Assembly (NCBI RefSeq): GCF_013343005.1
Contig: NZ_CP054491.1
Span: 2,214,501-2,278,500 of the forward strand
Length of the DNA: 64,000 nt
From: Candidatus Reidiella endopervernicosa
GTDB taxonomy: Bacteria; Pseudomonadota; Gammaproteobacteria; GCF-013343005
Direction of reading: 5' to 3'
Numbering within the stretch: position 1 is the stretch's first letter; every line of letters starts with the position of its first letter. The position numbers were made by a program, and so were the translations under genes. This document shows, one piece after another, positions 46,618 to 56,137 of the stretch. Below the pieces are notes generated by a model. It saw only the letters and a program-made list of their open reading frames with translations, was not told where the DNA came from and searched no databases.

Positions 46618-47543
46618 ACCCCTCCTCCTCTGCGAATGCGTGGATCGGCCCAGGCGTAGAGCATTTCGGTGATGAGATTGATCAGCACATAGCTACAGCT
46701 GACCAGAATCACACAGACCTGCACCACCGGGTAGTCACGACGCTGTATCGACTCGATGATCAGCAGCCCGATGCCGGGCCAGGAGAAGATCGTCTCGGTA
46801 ATGACCGCCCCGCCCAACAGTGCACCGAGTTGCAGCCCGAGTAGAGTAATCAGTGGTAGCAGCGCGTTACGCAGACCGTGGTAGTAGATCACCCGATACT
46901 CCGAGAGCCCCTTGGCGCGTGCGGTGCGAATAAAACCCTCGCCAAGAAGATCGAGCAGCGTGCTGCGTACCATTCGTGAGAGGATCGCGGCCAGCGCAGT
47001 ACCGAGCGTCAATGCTGGCAGCACCAGAGAGGTCCAATCCTCACGCCCGCTAACCGGGAACCAGCCGAGTCCCAGTGAGAAGAGCAGGATCAACAGTGGT
47101 CCCATCCAGAAGTTGGGTATAGAGATACCCAACAGGGAGAAGCCCATCGCCAGACGTTCCCAAAGCGAACCTCGATGAACGGCAGCCACAACACCGAGAG
47201 GCAGAGCCATGGCGATAGCAATCAGCAGGGCTGCAGCAGTGAGCTCCAGGGTGGCCGGTAGCCGAGACCAGACCATCTCACCAATCGGTTGGCGCGTATG
47301 GATAGACTGACCAGGGTCGAGCGTAGCAACGCCTGTGAGAAAATCTAAATACTGTCGATGCAGGGGGCGATCGAGTCCGAGCTGACCACGCAACGCCTCT
47401 CTATCGGCCGCCTGGGCACTCTCCCCCAACATCATCTCTACCGGATCACCCGGAACCAGATGCAGCAGCAGGAATGTGAGCGTGACCACACCCAGGATCA
47501 CCAGCAGCGAAGCACCAAGTCGGCTCAGCAGCAGATTAATCAC
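46614..47543 (-). CDS. Oligopeptide/dipeptide ABC transporter permease (DppB/OppB type)
   Basis: A 309-residue permease starting with the membrane-crossing segment SLLVILGVVTLTFLLLHLVPGDPV, the DppB signature. The EAA loop (FIRTARAKGLSEYRVIYYHG) and GGAVITETIFSWPGIG follow. It pairs with the DppC-type protein. Its start overlaps the end of the L,D-transpeptidase gene. Confidence 0.93.
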   Translation of the reverse strand: MINLLLSRLGASLLVILGVVTLTFLLLHLVPGDPVEMMLGESAQAADREALRGQLGLDRPLHRQYLDFLTGVATLDPGQSIHTRQPIGEMVWSRLPATLELTAAALLIAIAMALPLGVVAAVHRGSLWERLAMGFSLLGISIPNFWMGPLLILLFSLGLGWFPVSGREDWTSLVLPALTLGTALAAILSRMVRSTLLDLLGEGFIRTARAKGLSEYRVIYYHGLRNALLPLITLLGLQLGALLGGAVITETIFSWPGIGLLIIESIQRRDYPVVQVCVILVSCSYVLINLITEMLYAWADPRIRRGGGV

Positions 47544-48042
47544 GCTCCAGCTGCTCCACGATCACTACTTCCGTACCCACTTCTATTTGATCGAACAGTT
47601 CAATCAGATCGTGATTGCGCATACGCACACAACCGTGTGAGAGCGGCTCTCCCATCGGTTCACTCTCAGGGGTGCCATGGATATAGATATAGCGCTGCAT
47701 TGTATCGACGCTGCCAAACCGATTGAGTCCTGGCTCAAGCCCGCTAAGCCAGAGAATGCGGGTGAGAATCCAGTCGCGCCCAGGGTGTTCAGCGGCCAGT
47801 ACCGAGGAGTAGATCTCCCCCGTGGCACGACGCGCGACAAAGACCGAGTTAAGCGGTGCTTGAGCACCGATCATGGCACGGATCTGATGTCGGCCAAGCG
47901 GTGTGCACTCGCTCCCCTGTTGCTGCCCTGCTCCATTTTTTGCCGTAGAGATAGGGAACTCGCCCACCACCTGATCACCGCGACGCAGCAACAGACGTTG
48001 CGAAGCAATATCGACCACAATGTTGACCGCCTGTTTCGTCAC
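47536..48042 (-). CDS. L,D-transpeptidase (YkuD domain)
   Basis: A 168-residue protein that is essentially one YkuD domain: VDIASQRLLLRRGDQVVGEF at the start, the catalytic YIHGTPESEPMG and SHGCVRMRNHDLIELFD with the nucleophilic Cys. The family crosslinks peptidoglycan or attaches proteins to it. No signal peptide is evident, which is odd for a periplasmic enzyme; a cytoplasmic L,D-carboxypeptidase-like role or a missed start is possible. It is embedded between the binding-protein and permease genes, pointing to a role with imported wall peptides. Confidence 0.88.
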   Translation of the reverse strand: MTKQAVNIVVDIASQRLLLRRGDQVVGEFPISTAKNGAGQQQGSECTPLGRHQIRAMIGAQAPLNSVFVARRATGEIYSSVLAAEHPGRDWILTRILWLSGLEPGLNRFGSVDTMQRYIYIHGTPESEPMGEPLSHGCVRMRNHDLIELFDQIEVGTEVVIVEQLERD

Positions 48043-48043
48043 A

Positions 48044-49555
48044 CTATCTCTCCAACACCACTTCAGTCAGTCCATCATAGTTGCCATCGGCAGCGAGCCG
48101 ATACCCTTTTATGAATCGTCGGCTTGCCACCGTCTGATGTTCATACCAGAGCGGAATATAGGGTAGCTGTTCGAGTAGATATTGCTGTAGTGAGCGGTAG
48201 TGCTGTGCCTGCCCTTGCAACGTCTCACTCGTCTCGGCGGACTCGATGAGATGGTCAGCTGTGTGGTCGATAAAACGGCCGCGATTGGCACCACTCGGCG
48301 GCAGTGATTCACTGTGGAAGGCGTAACGAAAGATATCGGGGGTACGAATACCGACCCAGGCAAGTGAGTAGAGCTGGAAACGTCCCGCCTTAATATCGCC
48401 AAACAGTGTGCTCCAGTCGTAGCTGCGGATCTCCAGATCGATACCGACCGCCTGTAACTGATGCTGTAAAACGGTGGCCAGGCGTAGACGCAGTGGGTCA
48501 CTTGAACTCTTGTAGACCAGCTTCAAGCGATTGTTCTCACCATAACCCGCCTCAGTTAACAGCGCGCGTGCGGCCGCCGGGTCGTAGCGATAGGGAGAGT
48601 TGCCCCGATATCCGCTCCAGTGTTGAGTTGGCAACATCGCATTGGCCGTGACCGCACCATCGTTAAACAGGGTGCGAATGATCGTCTGCCGATCGATGGC
48701 ATGGGCGATGGCACGACGGACCTTGAGCTTTGCAGTCGCTTTATCACTGAGGTTTAGACCGAGGTAGCTGAAGTTGATGCCATTTCGCTGTGTGACTGCA
48801 ATCTCGGGTTGCTGTTTCAGATAACCGATCAACTCTGGGGGTAGATCGTTCTGCACCATATCGATCTCACCATGCATCAACTTCAACAGACGTACCGTCG
48901 GATCAGCAACCCGCAGGAACCGGAACAGCTGGTGATCGCGGCGGCGCATCAGGGCGAGGTTACCCTCCTCTGGCCAGTCCGCGAATTTAAAAGGACCGCT
49001 ACCCTGTGGAGAGTGGCTGAAGTCATGATCTTGTTTGATCAGTTCGGCGGGTAGGATGCCGAGCGTGAGATAGGCGGGAAAGAGTGGGTCGGCGATTTTT
49101 ATATGAAAGTCGATCGTCTCGGCATCGATGAGCCGAAGCTGTACGATTCGCTCAAGGGTGGTTCTATGTGGAGAGGCGGTCGCCGGATTAAGCACATTTG
49201 CATAGGTTGTCAGCACATCATCTGCAGTGGGTCGTCGTCCATTGATGAAGGGGGCGCGATCTACTTTGAGGTAAAAACGGTAGTGGTTCGGTGTTAGCCG
49301 TTCCCAGCGGGCCATCGCTGGGACTGGGCGTGCAGCCTCATCGAACTCAACCAGAGGTTGGTAGAGCAGTCGATTGATACGCTCTGAGGTGGCATCAGTG
49401 GCAAAACGGGGATCGAGATTGAGTGGAGCACTCGAGATACCAAAACGCACTTCAAGCTGCGTCTCACGCTCGCTACAGCCGCTAAGCAGTACCAAGAGCA
49501 GTAGGAGTGCAGAGCGAACGACGACTCCACGGAAGTAGGACAAGGAGATCACCAA
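48044..49555 (-). CDS. Peptide ABC transporter substrate-binding lipoprotein
   Basis: A binding protein of about 500 residues. The signal sequence ends LLLVLLSGCSE, a lipobox, so it is a lipoprotein. SSAPLNLDPRFATDATSERI is the usual start of the family 5 binding domain, and RRAIAHAIDRQTIIRTLFN and IRSYDWSTLFGDIKAGRFQL are conserved later. It presents peptides to the DppBC-type permeases encoded downstream. The first codon is unclear: TTG 49555 or GTG 49552, both overlapping the end of the CYTH gene. Confidence 0.92.
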   Translation of the reverse strand: MVISLSYFRGVVVRSALLLLLVLLSGCSERETQLEVRFGISSAPLNLDPRFATDATSERINRLLYQPLVEFDEAARPVPAMARWERLTPNHYRFYLKVDRAPFINGRRPTADDVLTTYANVLNPATASPHRTTLERIVQLRLIDAETIDFHIKIADPLFPAYLTLGILPAELIKQDHDFSHSPQGSGPFKFADWPEEGNLALMRRRDHQLFRFLRVADPTVRLLKLMHGEIDMVQNDLPPELIGYLKQQPEIAVTQRNGINFSYLGLNLSDKATAKLKVRRAIAHAIDRQTIIRTLFNDGAVTANAMLPTQHWSGYRGNSPYRYDPAAARALLTEAGYGENNRLKLVYKSSSDPLRLRLATVLQHQLQAVGIDLEIRSYDWSTLFGDIKAGRFQLYSLAWVGIRTPDIFRYAFHSESLPPSGANRGRFIDHTADHLIESAETSETLQGQAQHYRSLQQYLLEQLPYIPLWYEHQTVASRRFIKGYRLAADGNYDGLTEVVLER

Positions 49556-50016
49556 TCCTTATAGGGGTGATTAACCAGGCAGCTGTTGTAGTAGCGAGTA
49601 TCGCTGGAGACCTCATCACCCAGCCACACCGGACGCTCAAAGGCCTCATCGGTCGAAGCCAATTCGATCTCGGCAACCACCAGCCCCTCGTTCTCGCCGC
49701 TAAAGCGGTCGATCTCCCAGGTGTGTCCACCCCGTTTAACGATATGACGCACCTTTTCGATAATGGGACCCTTGCAGAGATTGTCGAGCATCTCCTGTCC
49801 CTCCTCGACCGGTATCGCGTACTCATACTCATGCCGTTCGATGCCAAGCGTGGCACTTTTAATGTTGAGCTTGGCGCTCTCGCCTGAGATTCTGATGCGA
49901 ACTGAGACCTCTTCAGTATTGGCCAGATAGCCCTGTCGGTAAGGAATCTCTCGAACCACTTCACCCAGCCAGCTCTCATCTCTGAGCAGAAACTTTCTTT
50001 CGATCTCTTTGGCCAT
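49549..50016 (-). CDS. CYTH domain protein (triphosphate tunnel enzyme family)
   Basis: A 155-residue protein with the EIERKF metal/triphosphate motif at residues 4-9, then YRQGYLA, VRIRISGESAKLNIK and WEIDRFSG...VAEIEL, which build the eight-strand tunnel of CYTH proteins. Enzymes of this type hydrolyse inorganic triphosphate or act as adenylate cyclases; short bacterial forms are mostly triphosphatases. The gene overlaps the binding-protein gene by a few bases. Confidence 0.92.
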   Translation of the reverse strand: MAKEIERKFLLRDESWLGEVVREIPYRQGYLANTEEVSVRIRISGESAKLNIKSATLGIERHEYEYAIPVEEGQEMLDNLCKGPIIEKVRHIVKRGGHTWEIDRFSGENEGLVVAEIELASTDEAFERPVWLGDEVSSDTRYYNSCLVNHPYKDW

Positions 50017-50138
50017 CTTTTATCCATCACTCGCTGCGCAAAGCGACATGGTATGACAGCCATAGGCTGTTGTGTATGCTTACTGAAAAAAATCTGCCCT
50101 CTGCCGATAAGAGGGGTATACCCAATAAGGAATCGAGC

Positions 50139-51143
50139 ATGAAAGCCGTAGTGATGGAGAGCACGGGTGCACCTGATGTGCTGCAGCTGAGTGAGATTGA
50201 CGCCCCCCAGATTGAACAGAAACGAGAGATAAAGGTCCGTCTCAAGGCGGCTGGCGTCAATCCGATTGACACCAAACTTCGCCGTGCTGGCACCTATCAC
50301 CCTGAACTCACCCCTACCATCCTCGGCTGTGATGGCGCGGGTATTGTGGAGTCGGTGGGTGCGGCTGTAGAGCGCTTTGCAGTGGGAGATGAGGTCTACT
50401 TCTGTAACGGCGGTATTGGCGGACCGTGTGGGAACTACGCTGAGTACGCCGTGGTCGATGAGCGCTATGTGGCGCACAAGCCTGCCGCTCTCACCTTTGT
50501 CGAGGCGGCCGCCGCGCCGTTGGTTCTGATCACCGCCTGGGAGGCACTACACGATCGGGTCGGTATCAAGGCGGGGGATAAGGTGCTGATTCACGCCGGT
50601 GCCGGGGGTGTGGGACATGTAGCGATTCAGCTGGCGAAGATTGCGGGGGCCGAGGTGTTAACCACGGTCAGCGATCAGGAGAAAGCGGCATTCTGCAGTG
50701 AACTCGGGGCCGATCAGGTGACTCTATACAGTGAGACCGATTTCGCCAAGGTGGCACTGAGCTGGAGTCGGGGGCGCGGGGTCGATTGCATCTTCGATAC
50801 TGTAGGCGGGCAGACCTTCAGCGACTCATTCGCGGCGCTGCGTTACGGCGGCGATCTGGTAACGCTGCTGCAACCGGCGCCTGACCTGGACTGGAAGATT
50901 GCGAGAATGCGCAACCTGCGTATCTCGCTGGAGTTAATGTTGACGCCGCTCTACTACAACATGATCGAGGCGCGCCAACATCAGGGCAATATCCTGAGCC
51001 AGTGCGCGGCACTTTTCGATCAGGGCAAGCTGGGCATCAAGGTTGCCGATGTATTACCGCTAGCGCGTGCCGCCGAGGCGCATCAGCGCATAGAGCAGGG
51101 TTCGACTAGCGGTAAGCTGGTGTTAGCGATTGATAGTGAGTGA
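50139..51143 (+). CDS. Zinc-independent quinone oxidoreductase (MDR superfamily)
   Basis: The start is ATG 50139 (MKAVVMESTGAPDVL), with AAGGA eight bases upstream. The 334-residue protein is a medium-chain reductase: GVNPIDTKLRR at the substrate end, GCDGAGIVESVG, then the NADPH site AGAGGVGHVAIQLAK. The cysteines that bind structural and catalytic zinc are absent, as in quinone oxidoreductases. It should reduce quinones or enones with NADPH. It is divergent from the CYTH gene. Confidence 0.88.
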   Translation: MKAVVMESTGAPDVLQLSEIDAPQIEQKREIKVRLKAAGVNPIDTKLRRAGTYHPELTPTILGCDGAGIVESVGAAVERFAVGDEVYFCNGGIGGPCGNYAEYAVVDERYVAHKPAALTFVEAAAAPLVLITAWEALHDRVGIKAGDKVLIHAGAGGVGHVAIQLAKIAGAEVLTTVSDQEKAAFCSELGADQVTLYSETDFAKVALSWSRGRGVDCIFDTVGGQTFSDSFAALRYGGDLVTLLQPAPDLDWKIARMRNLRISLELMLTPLYYNMIEARQHQGNILSQCAALFDQGKLGIKVADVLPLARAAEAHQRIEQGSTSGKLVLAIDSE

Positions 51144-51148
51144 ATGAG

Positions 51149-52426
51149 ATGGATAGTAAAAAACGACAGATGATGGGAGGGACACGTGCGGCAAGCATTA
51201 CGACACTGCTGCTCACTTTCTCCATGTTGTTTCTATCCCCAGCGCTATATTCAGCACCCAAACTCTTCGAGCCAATATCTCTGCCTGCCCCGATAGTCAT
51301 CGATCCTAAGGCAAAGGCTGCGGCTGATGCCGAGAGAAAAAAACGTGGGGGTAGTGATACATCACCCATTGTTGAATATAAACGCGAACTCCCTCTGGAG
51401 CAGATTACGCTTCCTTCCGGCTTTGAGATTGAGATCTACAGCGATCAGGTTCCAAACGCTCGGACCCTTACGGTTGGAGACCAGGGAACGCTGTTTGTTG
51501 GCACACGCACCCTGGGTAAAGTCTACGCCCTGCCCGACAAGGATGGCGACGGTAAGGTTGATAAGGTGATCGAGGTCGGTGGACGTCACTTCATGCCCAA
51601 CGGCGTCACCTTTCATAAGGGAGCGCTCTATGTTGCCGAAAATCGGCGCATTCTTCGCTATAACAAGATCGAAGAGAATCTTGAAAAACAGCTCAAGCCC
51701 GAAACGGTCTATAGCCGTCTGCCTACCGAACGCTACCAGGGATGGCGCTATATACGCTTTGGCCCCGATGGGCAGCTCTATATCTCAATTGGCGCCCCCT
51801 GCAACATCTGCAGCCGCAGTGGGTTCGGCCAGATTGTTCGGCTTGATCTGGAGAAGAAACGCATCAAACCCTTCGTTACCGGGGTGAGAAATAGTGGTGG
51901 TTTCGACTGGCACCCGGAGACCGGTGGGTTCTGGTTTACCGATACGGCAAGGAATTGGGTAGAGGGCGAGCAACCTCAGGACGAACTCAACTACGCACCA
52001 CTTGCGGGCCTCCATTTCGGCTTCCCCTACTGTTTTGGCAAGGGGATGCGTGATCCTGAATATGGTGTGAATCACCACTGCGGCAACTATCGCTCACCGG
52101 TGGTTGAACTCGGGGCTCATGTCTCGCCTCTGGGTATGCTTTTTTATACCGGCAAGGGTTTTCCGAGCGCCTATCAAGAGCGACTCTATCTGGTCGAGAA
52201 TGGCTCCTGGGATCAGCAGCAAAAGCGTGGTTTCAAGATCTGGATGGCAACGGTTAAGGATGGTCGCAAACGCAACGAGGAGATATTCGCCTCCGGCTGG
52301 GCAGGCAAAAAGGGAGAGATGCCGTGGGGACGCCTGGTTGACGTCGCCGTGGCAAAGGATGGTGCATTGCTGGTCTCTGACGATCTGTCGGGTGTGATCT
52401 ATCGGATCAGCTACAACGGCAAATAG
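51149..52426 (+). CDS. Exported sorbosone dehydrogenase-like beta-propeller protein
   Basis: A 425-residue protein from ATG 51149, with a hydrophobic export signal (TLLLTFSMLFLSPALYSAP). The rest is a six-bladed propeller of the PQQ-dependent glucose/sorbosone dehydrogenase type: LPSGFEIEIYSDQVPNAR, DKDGDGKVDKVI (a calcium-binding-like loop), RYIRFGPDGQLYISIGAPCN, VRNSGGFDWHPETG, ALLVSDDLSGVIYRI. Members oxidise sugars or related aldehydes in the periplasm with PQQ, but many have lost the activity. No PQQ gene is nearby. It starts just past the quinone oxidoreductase stop. Confidence 0.83.
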   Translation: MDSKKRQMMGGTRAASITTLLLTFSMLFLSPALYSAPKLFEPISLPAPIVIDPKAKAAADAERKKRGGSDTSPIVEYKRELPLEQITLPSGFEIEIYSDQVPNARTLTVGDQGTLFVGTRTLGKVYALPDKDGDGKVDKVIEVGGRHFMPNGVTFHKGALYVAENRRILRYNKIEENLEKQLKPETVYSRLPTERYQGWRYIRFGPDGQLYISIGAPCNICSRSGFGQIVRLDLEKKRIKPFVTGVRNSGGFDWHPETGGFWFTDTARNWVEGEQPQDELNYAPLAGLHFGFPYCFGKGMRDPEYGVNHHCGNYRSPVVELGAHVSPLGMLFYTGKGFPSAYQERLYLVENGSWDQQQKRGFKIWMATVKDGRKRNEEIFASGWAGKKGEMPWGRLVDVAVAKDGALLVSDDLSGVIYRISYNGK

Positions 52427-52452
52427 AGCGGAAGGTTTGGACGCCTGTCGTG

Positions 52453-53781
52453 CTAATCCCGAGTAAAGAGCGCAATCGATTCGACGTGGCCGGTGTGGGG
52501 GAACATATCCATCACCCCTGCAGAGACGAGTCGAAAGCCGTGTGTGTGGACCAGCTCTCCCGCATCACGTGCCAGCGTTGCCGGATTACACGAGACATAG
52601 ACGATGCGCTTTGTGCCGAGCTTGGCCAGTGTCGGTAGCACCTCCAGAGCACCGGCACGAGCCGGGTCGAGCAGAATCTTGTCAAAGCCCCCCTGTAACC
52701 ACGGCGGGTCAATATGCTCATCGGCAAGGTCGGCCACGTGGAACTCTGCGTTCTCGATGCCGTTTCGTTCTGCATTAGCCTTTGCACGCTCGACCAGGGT
52801 GGCATCACCTTCAACCCCGACGACGGCGGCTGCTCGACGTGTGATCGGTAAGGTGAAGTTACCCAATCCACAGAAGAGATCGAGCACTCGCTCCCCCGGT
52901 TCCAACTCCAACATCTCAATGGCCCGATCGATCATCTGGTGGTTTATCTCATGGTTGACCTGGGTAAAGTCACCCGGCTCAAAGGTGATCTCAACGTCGT
53001 AGGCGTCGAGTCGGTAGCTAAGGCTGGGAGCCTCGGGCCAGAGAGGTGTAACGGTATCGGGACCGCCCGGCTGCAGGTAGGCCTGCAGTTGCTGCGCCTG
53101 AGCGTAGTCGAGTAGTTTTTTATGGTCACCTTCACTGAGAGGGTCGAGATTGCGAAATACCAGTGCTGTATCGCTGTCACTGACCGCCACTTCGATCTGG
53201 GCGATACGGTTGTGGGTATCCATCCCCTCAATCAAGGTGGCCAGCTCGCGAAGACGCAGGCCTACTGAGGGGTGTAGTACCTCGCACTGTTCAAGTTCAG
53301 CCAGATAGGGGCTTCCCTTCTCACGGAAACCAACCAGTACCTTCCCCTTTTTGACCACATCCTTGACGCCGAGACGAGCCTTGCGCCGATAGCCCCAAAC
53401 AGGCCCCGTGATGGGCGGTAAAATGGTCTCGGCGGCCACCTTACCCAGGTGTTCAAAGTTATCAAGCAGCACCTGCTGCTTGGCACTGATCTGGGCATCG
53501 CTATCCATGTGCTGCAGTGTGCAGCCACCGCAGATGGCGGCATGCAGACACTTTGGCTCAACCCGGTCTGGAGAGGCCTCAAGCACCTCGACCGTATTAC
53601 CCTCATCGAATCGGCGATTGAGCCGACTATATTTGAACATGACCCGCTCATCAGGCAGTGCTCCCCCAATAAAAAGTGCTTTCCCATCAAGATGGGCGAC
53701 ACCTTTACCATCGTGTGACATCGACTCAATTGTGGCCTCGACAGGCTCTTGGGGGATCTTTCTGCGGCGTCTTCTCGACAT
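52453..53781 (-). CDS. rlmD: 23S rRNA (uracil-1939-C5)-methyltransferase
   Basis: AdoMet-dependent RNA methyltransferase of the RumA/TrmA family. I start at ATG 53781 (MSRRRRRKIPQEP). The TRAM RNA-binding domain covers about 10-70, a four-cysteine iron-sulfur motif begins at CLHAAICGGCTLQH, and the methyltransferase core has DLFCGLGNFTLPI and the catalytic YVSCNPATLARD. DKILLDPARAG is the family motif. The extra iron-sulfur cysteines and TRAM domain fit RlmD better than RlmC. Confidence 0.95.
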   Translation of the reverse strand: MSRRRRRKIPQEPVEATIESMSHDGKGVAHLDGKALFIGGALPDERVMFKYSRLNRRFDEGNTVEVLEASPDRVEPKCLHAAICGGCTLQHMDSDAQISAKQQVLLDNFEHLGKVAAETILPPITGPVWGYRRKARLGVKDVVKKGKVLVGFREKGSPYLAELEQCEVLHPSVGLRLRELATLIEGMDTHNRIAQIEVAVSDSDTALVFRNLDPLSEGDHKKLLDYAQAQQLQAYLQPGGPDTVTPLWPEAPSLSYRLDAYDVEITFEPGDFTQVNHEINHQMIDRAIEMLELEPGERVLDLFCGLGNFTLPITRRAAAVVGVEGDATLVERAKANAERNGIENAEFHVADLADEHIDPPWLQGGFDKILLDPARAGALEVLPTLAKLGTKRIVYVSCNPATLARDAGELVHTHGFRLVSAGVMDMFPHTGHVESIALFTRD

Positions 53782-53796
53782 GACTCTACGACTCAA

Positions 53797-54002
53797 TTTT
53801 GTTGTGAGGATCAGGGAGGCGCAATTCTACAGCCTGATTTGGATCAAGCACAGAGGTGATAAAATGGGAATTGATCACACTTTCATGATCTATCATCAGG
53901 TGTGGTCTCTTATGTATCCGTCAGATATGGCATAATGCGAAGCTGAATTAAGGATTACAGAAGTTAATTGGGCTATTTACAGGGATTTCATAACCCACTG
54001 AA
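53797..54002. other. Divergent intergenic region between rlmD and the HDOD gene
   Basis: About 200 bp without an ORF. It contains short TGATCA/TGATC-type inverted motifs around 53872-53895 that may be chance. No clear promoter pair is visible. Confidence 0.35.
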
Positions 54003-54890
54003 ATGGTAGAAAAAGACGAAATGCTGGCACAGGTGCAAATGAGCGACACACTGCGTACCCTCTGTGACATCCCCCATCTTCCTCCGCTGCCAGTTATTGC
54101 TCAGCAGATACTTGAGCAGGCCACCGATAAAGACGTCGATATCCGTCGACTGTCGAAAACCATTGAGCAAGACCCCGGCGTCATGGCTCGTATTATCGGT
54201 CTCTCCAACGCGGCCTATTTCGGACAGCCAAAACCTATTTATACCGTTCAGGATGCAATCGTCAGGGTTCTCGGTCTGAAGACGGTGAGTAGTCTCGCTA
54301 TCGGCATTCTGCTCAGCTCCCCCTTTGATGTCAGCAAGTGTGGTGGTTTTGACCTGCAACGCTACTGGCATGTGGCACTGCTTAGCGCGGCTGTCGGACG
54401 CTCGCTTGCTCCCCTGCTTAAAGATGAGTCGATAGAACCCGACAGCTCATATCTTTGTGGTCTGCTACACAACATCGGCATGCTGGTGCTGACAAGCTGT
54501 TTCCCATCTGAGATGGGTAGTGCAATAAGGGCTGACCATGAAGATGAGTCATCCCACCTAATAGAGATTGAAGAGCGCGAGCTTGGAATTGACCACCACT
54601 GCGCAGGTGCTGTTATTGCCAGGAAGTGGCATCTGCCACTCGATGTCAGCGTCGTGATCGAGAATCATCATGACAAAGATTATCAAGGCGAGCTGGCGCG
54701 GAAAGTCAAAATGATCGGTCTGGCATCGCGTATCGCCAACACGATGATCGCTGGCGATGAGTTACAGGTCGAGACTGATGAGCTTGGCTCTCTCGGCATT
54801 GATAGTGCCGCATTTGAACAGGTGATTGAACGAATCACCGAACAGAATGAAGATATCGCCAGCATGTCGCGAATTCTCGCGATCGAGTGA
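54003..54890 (+). CDS. HDOD domain signalling protein
   Basis: A 295-residue cytoplasmic protein. The HDOD domain spans about 20-215: PHLPPLPVIAQQILEQATD, SKTIEQDPGVMARIIGLSNAAYFG, AIVRVLGLKTVSSLAIGI, YLCGLLHNIGMLVL (degenerate HD motif) and IENHHD. HDOD proteins are regulatory and usually have no hydrolase activity. It ends 12 bp before a GAF-GGDEF gene, with which it surely forms a signalling unit. Confidence 0.93.
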   Translation: MVEKDEMLAQVQMSDTLRTLCDIPHLPPLPVIAQQILEQATDKDVDIRRLSKTIEQDPGVMARIIGLSNAAYFGQPKPIYTVQDAIVRVLGLKTVSSLAIGILLSSPFDVSKCGGFDLQRYWHVALLSAAVGRSLAPLLKDESIEPDSSYLCGLLHNIGMLVLTSCFPSEMGSAIRADHEDESSHLIEIEERELGIDHHCAGAVIARKWHLPLDVSVVIENHHDKDYQGELARKVKMIGLASRIANTMIAGDELQVETDELGSLGIDSAAFEQVIERITEQNEDIASMSRILAIE

Positions 54891-54902
54891 GGTCTCGTCC
54901 AG

Positions 54903-56090
54903 ATGATTGAACACATAAAAGAGTCGTATCAGGAGATTAATCAGAACTATACGCGTCTGCTTGATGCGCTCTCAGCACTACGTGCGCTCTCAGATATCGA
55001 CATAGAGACCACTCGCGAAGCAGCGCTCCTCCAGAAGAGCCTCGATATTCTGATGGAGTATCAGGATATGCAGCACTGCACCATCTTTCTCACCTGTAAC
55101 GAAGGCCTGCTTTACGCTGCCGGTACCGATCTGTGCAATCTAAGAGGTGGTGAGCAACAACTCAAAAACCCTTTTGCCACACTTCGTGGAAAAGTATTAA
55201 GCACCGGACATGGGATGTTGAGCCAGGTTGCCGACACTCGCCAGCCGCAACGGAGTGAGCACTGCTCACCGAGCCAGATTTTCGATCTCAATGAAACATC
55301 ATTAACAACCCAGGCCGGTGGTTTCACACTCTCCGTACCGATCGTCTCGGGTAGTGATCTACTGGGAGTGCTGATCGCCTACTATCCAAAGCCACAGACC
55401 GCAGAGGATAGTGAGCAGATGTTGCTGCTCTTCTCAAACTTCCTGGGACAGATCCTCGCCAACCTGCGTCGTACCCGTTTCATGGAAGCGGAGATCGATA
55501 GAAGAACGCATCAACTAGAACTTGCACTGATAGAGGCGCAGAACCTGAAGCGGCGCTTTGAAGAACTGAGCAGCGTTGATGAGTTGACTGGCCTCTACAA
55601 TCGACGCCATTTCTTCCCCGCCGCCAAGGCGGCCATGGCGCACGCCATTCGTCGTAACGAGTCCTTTTCGGTGTTGGCCATCGACCTGGATCTGTTTAAA
55701 TCGATCAATGACCGTTTTGGTCACGCTGCCGGTGATACGGTGCTTGAGGTTGCTGCTTCTATATTCAAAGAGATCATTCGTGAAAGTGACCTGCTGGCAC
55801 GTTTCGGTGGTGAGGAGTTTATTATCGCACTCCCCGATACCGGTCTGGCGGGCGCCAAGCAGATGGCCTCGAGAATCCTTGGTTCATTAGGCGGTAGAAA
55901 AGTCGATGTCGATAGTCAGCAGATCAAAGTATCGGCTACCATTGGAATCTCTGTTCGTGATGAATCAGAGACACGCAACGAGCAGACTCTGGAGCAGATG
56001 ATCAAAGAGTCGGATCAGGCGCTCTACTTTGGTAAGGAGCATGGCAGGAACCAGGCCAATGCCTTCGCAGAAATTAACTGTGCCCTCTAG
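54903..56090 (+). CDS. GAF-GGDEF diguanylate cyclase
   Basis: A 395-residue cytoplasmic protein. A GAF domain is at about 45-190 (CTIFLTCNEGLLYAAGTDL ... GFTLSVPIVSGSDLLGVLIA), a helical linker follows, and a GGDEF domain at about 225-390 has DELTGLYNRRHF, LAIDLDLFKSINDRFGH and the active-site FGGEEF. It makes cyclic di-GMP. No RxxD product-inhibition site is obvious before the GGEEF. Its neighbour is the HDOD gene. Confidence 0.95.
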   Translation: MIEHIKESYQEINQNYTRLLDALSALRALSDIDIETTREAALLQKSLDILMEYQDMQHCTIFLTCNEGLLYAAGTDLCNLRGGEQQLKNPFATLRGKVLSTGHGMLSQVADTRQPQRSEHCSPSQIFDLNETSLTTQAGGFTLSVPIVSGSDLLGVLIAYYPKPQTAEDSEQMLLLFSNFLGQILANLRRTRFMEAEIDRRTHQLELALIEAQNLKRRFEELSSVDELTGLYNRRHFFPAAKAAMAHAIRRNESFSVLAIDLDLFKSINDRFGHAAGDTVLEVAASIFKEIIRESDLLARFGGEEFIIALPDTGLAGAKQMASRILGSLGGRKVDVDSQQIKVSATIGISVRDESETRNEQTLEQMIKESDQALYFGKEHGRNQANAFAEINCAL

Positions 56091-56137
56091 AGCCTGTGTC
56101 GCAGAGGCGAGGTACTCTAGAGAGCATTTCTCCTATT

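Noticed and set aside
52604-53935. Plus-strand ORFs opposite rlmD
   Set aside because: They are antisense to a gene with clear catalytic motifs and contain no recognisable domain.
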